A DNA stretch of 40,163 nt from Candidatus Altimarinota bacterium (GCA_012031035.1 JAAUUT010000043.1:1-40163), one strand, 5' to 3'; shown: positions 10,772 to 19,479, counted from the stretch's first letter. Numbers and translations: made by a program. The notes: a model not told the origin generated them from the sequence alone.

Positions 10772-11137
10772 TTATTTTCCAATCAGTTGTCTGACAGTGT
10801 GGACGAATTCATCGGCAATAACAGGCTTAGATAAATAAGCATCGGCTCCCTGTTTTAACCCCCAAAATTTGTCGAGATCGCTGCCTTTCGTAGAGCAAAG
10901 GACGATAGGAATTTGTCGAGTAATGGGGTTAGATTTAACTTCGCGACACATTTCAAATCCGCTTCGACCTGGCAAGATAACATCTAAGATGATAATATCG
11001 GGCTGATTGCTGTTAATTTTGGCGATCGCATCTTCTGCGCTATTGGCGATTGAAACTCGAAAGCCCTTATCTTGCAAATATTCGGTGAGGATTTGTTGTT
11101 CTGTTAAAGAGTCTTCAACAATTAAGGCAGTATTCAT
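10772..11137 (-). CDS. pixH: PixH-like single-domain CheY response regulator
   Basis: 121 residues forming one receiver domain and no output domain. Acidic pocket residues E8/D9 (IVEDS), phospho-acceptor D52 (IIILDVILPGRSG) and the conserved lysine in SKPV are present. It would accept phosphate from the PixL kinase and act on the pilus motor, as PixH and PixG do in Synechocystis phototaxis. It lies between the Mo_nitro_C gene and pixI; its stop is 26 bp from the preferred pixI start, indicating a polycistronic message. Confidence 0.9.
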   Translation of the reverse strand: MNTALIVEDSLTEQQILTEYLQDKGFRVSIANSAEDAIAKINSNQPDIIILDVILPGRSGFEMCREVKSNPITRQIPIVLCSTKGSDLDKFWGLKQGADAYLSKPVIADEFVHTVRQLIGK

Positions 11138-11184
11138 GAGCAGTTACCTCAATAAGTAAAAAGTTAATAACAAAGAGCCAAATT

Positions 11185-11436
11185 TTAATCGCATTTATCC
11201 GCTAAATACACTAAAGATTTAAAGCGAAGTTCGACTAATTGATCGTAGAGGGGATTGAGCTTACATAAAGGGGGAATGTGAACGAGAGTGCGATCGCCAA
11301 GTTTGATTTCTCGCTCGAAAGGACAACTAGCTGGGATTAACTTACACAAAAATTGAGCCATCCGATAACTATGAATTTCGATAGATTCGAGTTTATGACG
11401 TATCGTTTGTAAGGGGCTGTGAGTTAAGACGTACAT
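11185..11436 (-). CDS. Mo-dependent nitrogenase C-terminal-domain family protein
   Basis: 83 residues from the ATG at 11436, chosen because GGAG lies 9 bases upstream; in-frame ATGs at 11451 and an earlier start give only short extensions. The sequence (LESIEIHSYRMAQFLCKLIPASCPFEREIKL, HIPPLCKLNPLYDQLVELRF, LVYLADKC) matches the small cyanobacterial proteins annotated as Mo-dependent nitrogenase C-terminal domain (Mo_nitro_C). The name is historical: these proteins are widespread in non-fixing cyanobacteria and no nitrogenase gene is in the window. Conserved cysteines could bind metal. Its place between pixG and pixH, in the same direction, implies co-transcription with phototaxis genes. Confidence 0.85.
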   Translation of the reverse strand: MYVLTHSPLQTIRHKLESIEIHSYRMAQFLCKLIPASCPFEREIKLGDRTLVHIPPLCKLNPLYDQLVELRFKSLVYLADKCD

Positions 11437-11525
11437 AATCAAAGTCTCCATGAGTTGAAGTCGAAAGTTTGAACACAAGGCAGAAGAGATGGGGAATAAA
11501 TTTATATACCGACGAAACTACTTTC

Positions 11526-12763
11526 TTATGCAGCTTTATTGTTTCCAGAAGCGAGGAGTTTTTGGGTCGGCATTTTAGTAAAAGTGCAGTGCTTGAGATG
11601 TTTGGCAACTGTACCCAAAACTAACTCAGGATCTACTTTTGCTTTGCTTAAGAAATCTGTCGAACCGACGATTTTTGCCCGAACGCGATCGATTACGCCA
11701 TCATTCCCTGTCAGAATAACAATTGGGGTACCGCAAAAAGCATCGAGTCGGCGTAACTTCTCGCACAGTTCGTAGCCGTTAGTATGAGGCATCATCAGAT
11801 CGAGAAAGATTAAATCTGGCTTAAGTCCCAGTAACATTCCCACGGCTCTTAGTGGGTCGTTTAAGCCAACAAATCGATAACCCGATGCCGTTATAATTTC
11901 TTTCATCACTGCACAGATAGTCGGGCTATCATCTACGCAGGCAATTAAAGGCGTATGAAAAGCGGGTGTTGTTGTTGCTTGAAATACTGGTGCAGGCAAA
12001 TCGGGAACGTGAGATAATTCTACTAACCCCGATTGAATGTAAGCTAAGAACGAACGAGTTACCGTCAGTACGTCCCGCTTCATTTGCATTGCCAAATCGC
12101 GCAAAGTCTGCTGTCCGTCTATTAATTGTGAAAGCGTTTGGTAAATAGGTGCAGAAATACTTTGTTGTAATTGGTCGGGATTTTTGATAACGGGAGCTTT
12201 ATTAGGAGAATAGCGCGAAAGTTTAGCATGATGCCAAGAAAGCCATTGACGTTCAGTTTCTGCGATCGCTTGTTGTGCGTCAACTAATACTAAACTGCCA
12301 TTTAATAACTGTTCTTGCTTTAATTCGTAAGTAATTCCCATTGCCTGAGTCACATCGAAAAGCATCTCGATAACAGTTACCCAAACAATCTTAATGGCTT
12401 GTTCTCTAGTAATCTTTTGCTGTGTCACCCACGAATGTAAGAGTTGATATTGCCAACAGATATTAAAATTCTCGGCAGAAATACCAGCTATTTCATCATG
12501 TAGGGCTGAAACTTCAGAAGACATCTGAGGTAAATAAGTAGTTAGATTTCGATTCCAGCGTCTGACTGGATGAATTCCACCCGTAGCATAGACGAGATGA
12601 CCTAAGTAAAGATGAAAAATCCACTTTTGTCCTTTTAGCCCCGTCAGTACGAGTTGACCGCTAAATCGAAGCTGCTTAAGAGTCTCAAATAATTCAGATT
12701 GTTCTGAAGCAGTAAACTCGTTAATAAATGTATTAACCGAGTTTTTAAAAAGCTAGTATTCAT
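11526..12763 (-). CDS. pixG: PixG/PatA-like response regulator (PATAN-REC), N-terminus frameshifted
   Basis: From 12524 a continuous 332-residue frame gives most of the protein, with a C-terminal receiver domain (ACVDDSPTICAVMK, phosphorylation site in FLDLMMPHTNGYELCEKLR, lysine in LSKAKVD). The same frame extends upstream without stop through a clear PATAN (DUF4388) N-terminus (LRFSGQLVLTGLKGQKW, YLGHLVYATGGIHPVRRW) to a TAG. The only suitable ATG (12763, MNTS) is in another frame, and adding one base in the T5/A5 run at 12742-12751 fuses it to FKNSVNTFINEFTASEQ, giving a normal 412-residue PixG. Either a sequencing error or a real 1-bp deletion explains this. First gene of the pix operon; in Synechocystis PixG modulates pilus-based motility. 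Confidence 0.87.
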
Positions 12764-12808
12764 TGCGCTGCTCTAAAATCTGTTATGTGCGTTTACTACT
12801 AAGAGGCG

Positions 12809-13033
12809 TTATGCCACTAGTCGAAGAGAAGGTTGACGAAGAGAAGGCTGATGCTGTTTGTGTTGTTGAAACTGTCCGTTATAGGGCAAGCTAGAAGCTG
12901 CTGCTTGGTTAGTAATTATTGCTCCAGGCGGGACATATCTGCGATCGCCAATTTGTACTGCTGTAGCTCCTATCGACCAACTCGTTTGTTTGTTGGGAAG
13001 CTTTTCAATTACTCTTAATTGCACAGTTGCCAT
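12809..13033 (-). CDS. mini-protein repeating the carbonic-anhydrase C-terminal loop
   Basis: 74 residues with a good GGAG element before the ATG at 13033. Its middle (DRRYVPPGAIITNQAAASSLP) matches the C-terminal segment of the adjacent gamma-carbonic anhydrase (DGRYVPAGAIITTQEQADNLP) at 14 of 21 positions, without gaps. The left-handed beta-helix body and zinc histidines are absent, and the tail is Gln/His-rich (QQHKQHQPS). It therefore looks like a partial duplication of the downstream end of the anhydrase that now has its own start. Function unknown; a role in assembling or capping the anhydrase trimer is only a guess. Confidence 0.65.
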   Translation of the reverse strand: MATVQLRVIEKLPNKQTSWSIGATAVQIGDRRYVPPGAIITNQAAASSLPYNGQFQQHKQHQPSLRQPSLRLVA

Positions 13034-13102
13034 ATAAATCTCCGTTAGTGGGTGTAGGGGGTGGGATGTGGGGAAGATACAAGGAGGACAAGGAAGAATA
13101 TT

Positions 13103-13130
13103 GTACAGACGCGATAGATCGCGTCTCTAC
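13103..13130. repeat. interspersed palindromic hairpin (GTAGAGACGCGAT type)
   Basis: GTACAGACGCGAT is followed after AG by ATCGCGTCTCTAC, a 13-bp stem with one mismatch. The same sequence family recurs at 20658-20683 and, modified, at 29051-29125 and 37170-37195. Such short intergenic palindromes are common in cyanobacterial genomes. It lies between the anhydrase stop and the mini-protein start and could act as a processing or termination site. Confidence 0.7.
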
Positions 13131-13142
13131 TAAACTACTGAA

Positions 13143-13784
13143 TTAAGCGGCTTTGCGTTCGCGATTAAACTGCTGTTGTCCGTAACCCGTAGCTAGTTGC
13201 GTATTAACATGCACTACCGCAGAATTCAGACGACGCAATGGATATTCCGCCGTGATGAAGGGTAAGTTATCGGCTTGTTCTTGCGTGGTGATTATCGCTC
13301 CTGCTGGTACATATCTCCCATCGCTGACAGACACTCCCATCACTAGCGCTTTGGGTTCGAGAACGCAGTTTTTTCCGACCGTAGCTTTAAAGACTAATGC
13401 TTGCATTCCGATGAAGCTTTCTTCTCCGATGCTCGCTGGCCCATGCACTTGACATTGATGGGCTAAAGACACTCGATTGGCAATGTGTACTCCGTAATAT
13501 TCTCCCTCTACTTCCACCACGGCTTCTCTGACCAGTTGTCCTTCTACTTCGGTTTCGAGGGCATGGAGAACCACGCAATCTTGTATGTTCACTTCATCGC
13601 CAACCCAAATTGGCTGTCCTTCGTCTCCCCGAACTGAGGCGGCGGGAGCTACCATGACTTTTTTGCCAAGATGAACGTTCCCAATTACCGCAGCCAGGGG
13701 ATGAATGTATGCACTCCAGTGGATGTCGGGGCTGGTTTCCTGTGGGTTGAAGGTCGCGCGGACGTTAGAATGAATGTTGTTCAT
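13143..13784 (-). CDS. gamma-class carbonic anhydrase-like protein (CcmM N-domain homologue)
   Basis: 213 residues folding as a left-handed beta-helix (hexapeptide repeats such as PLAAVIGNVHLGKKVMVAP and ASIGEESFIGMQALVFKATVGKNCVLEPKALVMGV). The three zinc-binding histidines of gamma-carbonic anhydrases are in place: VVLHAL and SLAHQCQVH. It resembles the N-terminal domain of carboxysomal CcmM but lacks any RbcS-like repeats, so it is a stand-alone paralogue interconverting CO2 and bicarbonate, or a structural relative. No ccm gene is nearby. Immediately upstream is a six-unit phased GTCCC/GTCAC array (13809-13874), suggesting dedicated regulation. Confidence 0.85.
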   Translation of the reverse strand: MNNIHSNVRATFNPQETSPDIHWSAYIHPLAAVIGNVHLGKKVMVAPAASVRGDEGQPIWVGDEVNIQDCVVLHALETEVEGQLVREAVVEVEGEYYGVHIANRVSLAHQCQVHGPASIGEESFIGMQALVFKATVGKNCVLEPKALVMGVSVSDGRYVPAGAIITTQEQADNLPFITAEYPLRRLNSAVVHVNTQLATGYGQQQFNRERKAA

Positions 13785-13808
13785 GAGCTTGAAGTCGTTA
13801 GCTTTTTG

Positions 13809-13874
13809 CTTGTTGTTACTAGTAAATCAAGCTCGCGTAACAAACTTGGGACGTTATTGTGACATTCTTGGGAC
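13809..13874 (-). promoter_or_regulatory. six contiguous 11-bp units with GTCCC/GTCAC cores
   Basis: Read on the minus strand (toward the anhydrase gene), 13874 to 13809 divides exactly into six 11-base units beginning GTCCC, GTCAC, GTCCC, GTTAC, TTGAT and GTAAC. The first three units (13842-13874) match best. One unit per helical turn is the pattern of tandem direct-repeat sites bound by OmpR/PhoB-family response regulators. Related arrays occur at 15487-15502, 16871-16904, 20755-20776, 21263-21284, 30627-30671 and 36198-36242. The cognate factor is unknown. Confidence 0.55.
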
Positions 13875-13884
13875 AATTAAATTT

Positions 13885-15033
13885 CTAGTGAAAATCGATA
13901 ACTTGACGGAGTAACTGAGTCATTTTTTGCTCGATCGCAGCTAAGTGAAAACGTTCTATAGCTTGTTTCTGTGCCTGTTGAGCAATGTTTTTTGCCAACA
14001 TCGGATTATGATAGCAAATCGCGATCGCATCGGCTAATTCTTCGATATTTTCAGGTTCGACAAGCCATCCAGTTTTTCCTGATTCAATTAATTCAAGCGC
14101 GCCTCCTGCTGCGGCTGCAACTACAGGTCGTCCGCATAGCATTGCTTCCACAATTACTCTTCCAAAAGGTTCGGGAGCAATTGATGTATGCACAATTAGA
14201 TCGCATACTGCCATTAATGGTGCTACCTCACCCCGAAAGCCAAAAAACTGAACTCGCTTTGAAAGTCCCAATTCCACTACTTTTTGATGAAGTTGTTCGA
14301 CGTATTGCTTTTCGCCAAAAAGTGCATCGCCTACTAAAATAGCGGTTACTTCATCGGGACAGTGAGTTAGTGCTTCGAGCAAAATATGTTGCCCTTTCCA
14401 CGGAGATAAACGGCTAAAATGACCGACGACAAACCGTCTTTCTAATCCGAGATGTTGTTTCGTTTGTGGCGAGTTTTGTATCTGGATATGGTAGATGGCA
14501 GGGTCAAAGCCGTTATGGACGACTTCTGTAAGTTCGGGTCGTCCTCCTGCTTCGATAAAAGCTGTTTGGGTAGCTTTAGAATTGGCGATAACTAAAGAAG
14601 CAAAGCGATTCGCTAAAGTAACAGCAAGACGACGATTGGCTGTGCTAAAGTGTTCGGCAGATAAAATGTCATGTAAATGATAAACTAATGGACGACGAGC
14701 CACTAAGGATGCGATCGCGCCAATGACTAATGCTTTTTGCGTATTCGCATAAATTAGGTCATATTCCCAAGCAATCTCGGCTACTTTGGCAACCATCGGA
14801 GTGAAAACACCAATGCTCCCGATCCCCTGCATGAGGCTACTTTGTTTGCGAACTCGTATCGACCGATTAGCAAGGACTCGAACTGGAATTTTTTTTTCTT
14901 CTAATAATTTTCTAAAAGGGCCATCGGCAAATAAACAAATTAAACAATTATCTCGAAATGGTCTAGCAATATCGACTAAACATAGTTCAGCACCACCAAT
15001 TTGACCGCTTTGATCTAAAAATAAGATTTTCAT
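13885..15033 (-). CDS. glycosyltransferase family 4 protein
   Basis: 382 residues with a GT-B fold. The N-terminal acceptor domain begins MKILFLDQSGQIGGAELCLVDIA. The C-terminal nucleotide-sugar domain has GHFSRLSPWKGQHILLEAL, VQFFGFRGEVAPLMAVCDLIVHTSIAPEPFGRVIVEAM and the E-x7-E region of retaining GT4 enzymes, followed by GGALELIESGKTGWLVEPEN. It probably transfers a sugar from a nucleotide donor onto a growing exopolysaccharide or lipid-linked glycan in the cytoplasm. Acceptor and sugar cannot be told. A second, broken GT4 gene lies upstream on the same strand, suggesting the remains of a polysaccharide cluster. Confidence 0.92.
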   Translation of the reverse strand: MKILFLDQSGQIGGAELCLVDIARPFRDNCLICLFADGPFRKLLEEKKIPVRVLANRSIRVRKQSSLMQGIGSIGVFTPMVAKVAEIAWEYDLIYANTQKALVIGAIASLVARRPLVYHLHDILSAEHFSTANRRLAVTLANRFASLVIANSKATQTAFIEAGGRPELTEVVHNGFDPAIYHIQIQNSPQTKQHLGLERRFVVGHFSRLSPWKGQHILLEALTHCPDEVTAILVGDALFGEKQYVEQLHQKVVELGLSKRVQFFGFRGEVAPLMAVCDLIVHTSIAPEPFGRVIVEAMLCGRPVVAAAAGGALELIESGKTGWLVEPENIEELADAIAICYHNPMLAKNIAQQAQKQAIERFHLAAIEQKMTQLLRQVIDFH

Positions 15034-15162
15034 GGAAAATTCTTCTGATAAAAGATAAAGCCAAAAAAATTGAACTACGCAAGAAAAAACGATCCCCCAT
15101 GAGATTCACTCAATGTTTTTGGGCGATCGCTTTTTTAGGCAGCACATCACAACTTTTTTTAA

Positions 15163-15369
15163 TTATTTAAATTGTTTGAAGCTTAAATTTAATTGATTAA
15201 GCGATCGCGTGAGAAAACTGATAGGAATCTGTCGATTGAGATCGACATGATAGACAGTTTTTGGTTCTATCCTTCCTTCAATTAAAAAAATTACTAATAA
15301 AAACCCAAAAAAAGCTAGGGTCGATTGTAAAAAAACTACAAATTCGGGTTGTTTGTGCATTGGTTGCAT
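15163..15369 (-). CDS. small single-span membrane protein, unknown
   Basis: 68 residues, not recognised. One hydrophobic segment (FVVFLQSTLAFFGFLLVIFLI) lies near the N-terminus, followed by a polar, positively charged tail. The start at 15369 is strongly supported by AGGAGGTG, an essentially perfect anti-16S match, 5 bases upstream. A GTCCC-type repeat pair is about 120 bp further upstream in the same orientation. Probably an inner-membrane or thylakoid small protein; no function is proposed. Confidence 0.6.
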   Translation of the reverse strand: MQPMHKQPEFVVFLQSTLAFFGFLLVIFLIEGRIEPKTVYHVDLNRQIPISFLTRSLNQLNLSFKQFK

Positions 15370-15486
15370 AAAAACACCTCCTAAAAATAATAATTGATAG
15401 TGTCTAATTACACGGCTTTTAAATTAGGAAAAAACGCGATCGCGTTTACTCGTCTGCTTCCCTATTGCAAGATTACTCAACTAAAT

Positions 15487-15502
15487 GGGACAAACTCGGA
15501 AC
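15487..15502 (-). promoter_or_regulatory. GTTCC/GTCCC repeat pair, 11-bp spacing
   Basis: On the minus strand GTTCCGAGTTT is followed directly by GTCCC, the same 11-bp direct-repeat arrangement as at 13809-13874. It lies about 120 bp upstream of the 68-residue membrane protein gene and points toward it. With only two units the evidence is weaker than at the anhydrase promoter. Confidence 0.35.
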
Positions 15503-15517
15503 AATTTAAAAACTTTT

Positions 15518-16661
15518 TTACTTCAACAATATTTCTCGAACTTTCTGCACAATTGTCGTCCAGTTATAGTTAGCGGCTACATAATTTCGACAATCAGCAC
15601 GAGAAGGCATTAAAATTTCTTTCGTTAGTACCGCTTCTAAATGAGTTGCGATCGCACCTTCATCCGCCGACTTAGTAATTAGTTGGGGAGAAAATTGCCC
15701 TAAAATCTCTGGCATTCCTCCCACTGGCGTACACAAAGCTGGAGTTCCACAAGCTAAGGATTCTAAAATAACTAATCCAAAACCTTCTAGAGATTGACTG
15801 GGAATAACCGTTAAATCGGCAGCTTGATAAGCAATAGGTAACAATTCATCGGGTAAAAAACCGAGAAATTTGACGTGGTTATTCAGTCCTAATTCTGTCG
15901 CTTGTTGTTCTAATTCTTTTTTTAACGTCCCTTTACCGGCAATTAATAGCAAAACATCGGGGAATTCTCGATTTTACTTTAGCTAAAGCACTCAACAGAA
16001 CATCGATTCCCATGCGACGAACAAGGCGGCGAGGGGTAAATAAAATGAGGCGATTTTGCTTCCACTGGAGTAGTTCGCGAGCAGCAAAACGAGATAAATT
16101 AGGATGAAAGCGATCGCAATCGACTCCGCCAGGAACGATATATATTTTGTCCCAAGGAACTTCATAATATTTATGTAAAATTGTCCCAAAAGCGTTGCTT
16201 AAAACTATAAAGCGATCGCAACGGCGATAAACTTTTCTTTCTACCCAATCTTTTATTGATGTGTTTAGTTTATTAGTTCCTTCGCTTTCCATTGCCCAAG
16301 GCCCATGAAAAGTAAAAGTAATAGGCACATCAGCAGGAAAACTCGGTAATAAAGGTAAGCTGTAAAGAGAAAAATGCAAATTAATTGCATCTGGTTTCGA
16401 TATTTGTCTTTTAAAAGTTAGTTTGAGTTAAAAAAAGTCTTTGCCAAAGAGGATAATTGGGTTCGGCTAAATTAGTTAATTGTACAGGATAATTAGATGA
16501 TGTTTGGGGTAGACCAACTCCACACAATTCAACGCGATCGCTGCTGCTACCAGATAATGAGTCAGTTCGTAAACATAGCGATCGAGTCCTCCTGGTAGAT
16601 TAGGAAACCAGCTATTACCAAGGCAGAGAATGGACTTAGTGGCTAGATTGGAATCTTTCAT
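15518..16661 (-). pseudogene. glycosyltransferase family 4, three single-base frameshifts
   Basis: The reconstructed protein has 380 residues: N-terminus SILCLGNSWFPNLPGGLDRY, then (second frame) DRVELCGVGLPQTSSNYPVQ, then (third frame) PDAINLHFSLYSLPLL...FHGPWAMESEGTNKLN...YIVPGGVDCDRFHP...LFTPRRLVRRMGIDVL, and finally (fourth frame) LLLIAGKGTLKKELEQQ...SQSLEGFGLVILESLACGTPALCTPVGGMPEIL. The breaks are a missing base beside the HIP1 site near 16541, an extra T/A in the run at 16409-16416, and an extra C in the C4 run at 15959-15962. All key GT4 motifs are intact once the frames are joined. It is either a decayed gene or an artefact of base-calling; as given it cannot make an active enzyme. 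Confidence 0.85.
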
Positions 16662-17025
16662 ATCTTAATTTTCAACAGAGGAAAGGATACAAATATTTTC
16701 ATATTTTAGTTTTTTATTTAAGGTTTAATTATAAAAAAGTAATTGTGACAAGAAAGTCACTTTTATTGTTTTCTAGTAAACTTGGATAGAGATAAAAGTT
16801 ATAACTTTTATCAAAAAAATACAGTTTGATAGTTAAGACGGAAAACGAACAAAAAACATCCAAAATAATTGTCACAAAATCGTCACTTTTTTTGTCTAAA
16901 GTTGGAAACAATAATCCGACCCTCTGAGAAAATTAACGTATTTTCATCATTTTGGACTTTTTTGATGTTTCTAAATCCCTAATTTTGTCAAGAAATTCTG
17001 TCTTAAACATTAGGAGAAAATAATT
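16662..17025 (+). promoter_or_regulatory. 364-bp intergenic region with GTGAC/GTCAC repeats before the RTX genes
   Basis: AT-rich and non-coding. It holds GTGAC-N6-GTCAC near 16743-16758 and, at 16871-16904, GTCACAAAATC followed by GTCAC-T7 and GTCTAAAG, related to the phased arrays seen elsewhere and oriented toward the RTX gene at 17026. The 3' end carries AGGAGA eight bases before that start codon. No ORF of note. Confidence 0.45.
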
Positions 17026-17955
17026 ATGGCAATTATTTCTGGTAGTCCAACCTCTGGCAACGATCGCATTTATGCTGATGATGCCAATGATATCATTGAC
17101 GCTTTAGCTGGTAATGACAGCGTTGGAGGTGGTGGCGGCAATGACCTAATTTATGGCAGTGAAGGCGATGACAAGCTCGATGGAGGAAACGGCAATGATA
17201 CGCTTGATGGTGGATTAGGCAATGATACGCTTTCTGGCGGGGCGGGTAACGATCTACTCAGAGGGGGTTCTGGTATTGATTTACTGGATGTTGATACCGC
17301 AGGAAATTATACCCTAACCAACACCCAATGAATTGGAGAAGGCATTGATACTTTAGATAGCATTGAGCGAGTTTTCATAGACATAAGAGATGATGGCAAT
17401 AATTTCATCGATGCCTCTGCCTTTACTGTGGGAAAAGTTGTTCTCGATGCAGGCGGCGGTGGAAACGATACGCTTCTGGGTGGTGCTGGCGATGATGAGC
17501 TTAATGGTTGGTATGGTAATGACAGACTTGTAGGCAATGCAGGAAATGACAATCTCAGCGGTGGTAGGGATAATGACCTGCTTGATGGCGGTGCTGGTAA
17601 TGATACATTCTTCGCTTATAGCGTTCTTTCCGGCGGAGCCAATGATTTAGATACTCTAACGGGTGGAACGGGAAAAGACTTTTTCTACATAGGAACTCAA
17701 TACGGCACAGGTTATTCTGGGTCGGGCAGTGCAACTATTACTGACTTCTCCCTTGCCGAGAGCGATAAGATTATCCTTACTGGATCTGCAAGTTTTTATA
17801 ACTTTAAACTGGAAAACTTTGGTGGTAGTAGTTCGCTGGATACCAGTATCTATAGTAGTCAGAATGACTTAATAGCCGTTGCTTTAGATGTCAATGTAAT
17901 TGGTAATAATAACGCCTTCATCTTCGCTCAGGCTAATCCCGGTGGTTTGGGTTAA
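17026..17955 (+). pseudogene. RTX calcium-binding protein with in-frame TGA
   Basis: One frame of 310 codons interrupted by a single TGA at 17329-17331; both sides continue in the same frame. Before the stop are RTX nonapeptides (GGGGNDLIYGSEGDDKL, GNDTLDGGLGNDTLSGG). After it are IGEGIDTLDSIERVF, more nonapeptides and a closing region SATITDFSLAESDKIILTGSA typical of RTX C-termini. A C-to-T change in a CGA codon would be enough to create the stop. Intact RTX proteins of this kind are secreted by type I systems and fold on binding calcium outside the cell; no secretion gene lies in the window. Start chosen by AGGAGA before ATG 17026. Confidence 0.85.
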
Positions 17956-18048
17956 ATGTACTTAATAGCTTTTTAGATGGGGATACAGACATAACAACGC
18001 GATCGCATCAACGCAGTTTTTGTAATTTTCAGTAAGGGAACACAAAAA

Positions 18049-19476
18049 ATGGCTTACATAACTGGCGATAACAATGCCAACCAATTAATCGGCACTTCTA
18101 ACGGAGACGATATTTACGCTTATGGTGGCAATGACTTTATCGATGGTCGGGAAGGTGATGACGAACTCGATGGAGGACTAGGCAACGATACTGTTATTGG
18201 TGGAGATGGCAATGATTTCCTCAGTGCTGGCGATGGTAGCGTTCTCGATCCTCCTGGCAATGATACCCTTTCTGGAGGTAATGGCGACGATAGCTTTTCC
18301 TCCTATGCTGGCAACGATACCATCGATGGCGGTGCGGGCAATGATTATGTAACTGTTTTGTTTGAGAATTCGAGTGCAAACATTACTTACACTGCCTTTG
18401 ATGCCGCTACAGGAAGTGGCATAATTACTGATGGAGCGGGTCAGTCGCTAACTTACAGTAGTGTCGAAAGCTTTTATTTACGAGGCGGATCTGGCAACGA
18501 CGACTTGCGTGGTGGTATTTTAAATGATTTTATTGAAGGAAAATTAGGCAACGATACCGTCACGGGAAATGCTGGCAACGATCGCGTCTACGGTAGCATT
18601 GGTAACGACTTAGTAGATGGCGGATCTGGCAACGATCTCCTCAGCGATGTTGGTGATGATACCCTCATTGGTGGGGCTGGCGACGATCGCATCGTTACAA
18701 CTGGCGGGAGAGCGATCGCAGATGGGGGCGCAGGTAAAGATACTCTCTGGATTAGTTACAATAGTTCGACGAGCAATATTACTTACAGTGCCTTTGACCC
18801 TATTGCTAGCAGTGGAACCATTACCGATGGCGCAGGCAATTCAGTTACTTACAACAGCATTGGAAACTTTAATATCGCTGGTGGGTCTGGCAATGACGAC
18901 CTGCGGGGTGTAAATGGCAACGATACGTTATTCGGTAGTAGAGGTAACGATATCCTTACCAGTAATGCTGGCAATGATGTCTTAGGCGGTAGTTATGGGT
19001 ATGACAACCTTAACGGCGGGGATGGAAATGATACCCTCGACGGTGGCGGAAGGGTTTATCTTTTCTCATTAGCTCCCGAAATCGATACTCTTACAGGTGG
19101 TACTGGCAGCGATTATTTTCGCCTTGGCGGGTTTAATTCAGATGCAGGTCGTCCGAATCATTTTTACGACGATCGCGACAATAGCACTTCTGGTTTAGGA
19201 GAATATGCCTTAGTTAAAGATTTTAACTCGGCTGAAGACATTATTGCCTTATCCGCTTCAGGAAATTCGTCTATTCCCTCGGCAAGTCAATTTGTTCTGG
19301 GTTCTTCTCCCATATCTGGTCTATCGGGAACGGGAATTTACCTCAATAGTGATGGTGCTGCTGGTGTTGGTCGTACCGATGAGTTGCTTGCTGTCCTAGA
19401 GGGAGCAAGTAATTTGAGTTTAACAGCTAGTTATTTCAATTATGTTGTCGATCCTCCGACTCCTATTGGTGGTTAA
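18049..19476 (+). CDS. RTX calcium-binding repeat protein
   Basis: 475 residues, mostly GGxGxDxL-type nonapeptide repeats forming calcium-binding parallel beta-rolls. The protein contains two copies of a longer module: a beta segment (SSANITYTAFDAATGSGIIT and SSTSNITYSAFDPIASSGTI) followed by GGSGNDDLRG and a roll, indicating an internal duplication. The C-terminus (LVKDFNSAEDIIALSASGNS) resembles the non-cleaved secretion-signal region of RTX proteins. No enzymatic domain is present, so it is probably a structural or surface-layer, matrix or motility protein. It follows the broken RTX gene by 93 bp and ends 4 bp before a hairpin terminator. Confidence 0.9.
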   Translation: MAYITGDNNANQLIGTSNGDDIYAYGGNDFIDGREGDDELDGGLGNDTVIGGDGNDFLSAGDGSVLDPPGNDTLSGGNGDDSFSSYAGNDTIDGGAGNDYVTVLFENSSANITYTAFDAATGSGIITDGAGQSLTYSSVESFYLRGGSGNDDLRGGILNDFIEGKLGNDTVTGNAGNDRVYGSIGNDLVDGGSGNDLLSDVGDDTLIGGAGDDRIVTTGGRAIADGGAGKDTLWISYNSSTSNITYSAFDPIASSGTITDGAGNSVTYNSIGNFNIAGGSGNDDLRGVNGNDTLFGSRGNDILTSNAGNDVLGGSYGYDNLNGGDGNDTLDGGGRVYLFSLAPEIDTLTGGTGSDYFRLGGFNSDAGRPNHFYDDRDNSTSGLGEYALVKDFNSAEDIIALSASGNSSIPSASQFVLGSSPISGLSGTGIYLNSDGAAGVGRTDELLAVLEGASNLSLTASYFNYVVDPPTPIGG

Positions 19477-19479
19477 AAA

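Noticed and set aside
11185-11436. Nitrogen fixation gene
   Set aside because: Only the small Mo_nitro_C-type protein is present; the family is common in non-fixing cyanobacteria and no nif gene is nearby.
16743-16758. SyCRP1 (cAMP receptor) site at GTGAC-N6-GTCAC
   Set aside because: The half-sites do not keep the TGTGA-N6-TCACA spacing, and the sequence fits the GTCAC repeat family better.
17026-19476. CRISPR-like or satellite appearance of the repeated GGCAATGA/GGCAACGA units
   Set aside because: The repeats are codons for GND in RTX nonapeptides, in frame and degenerate at third positions, not spaced direct repeats.
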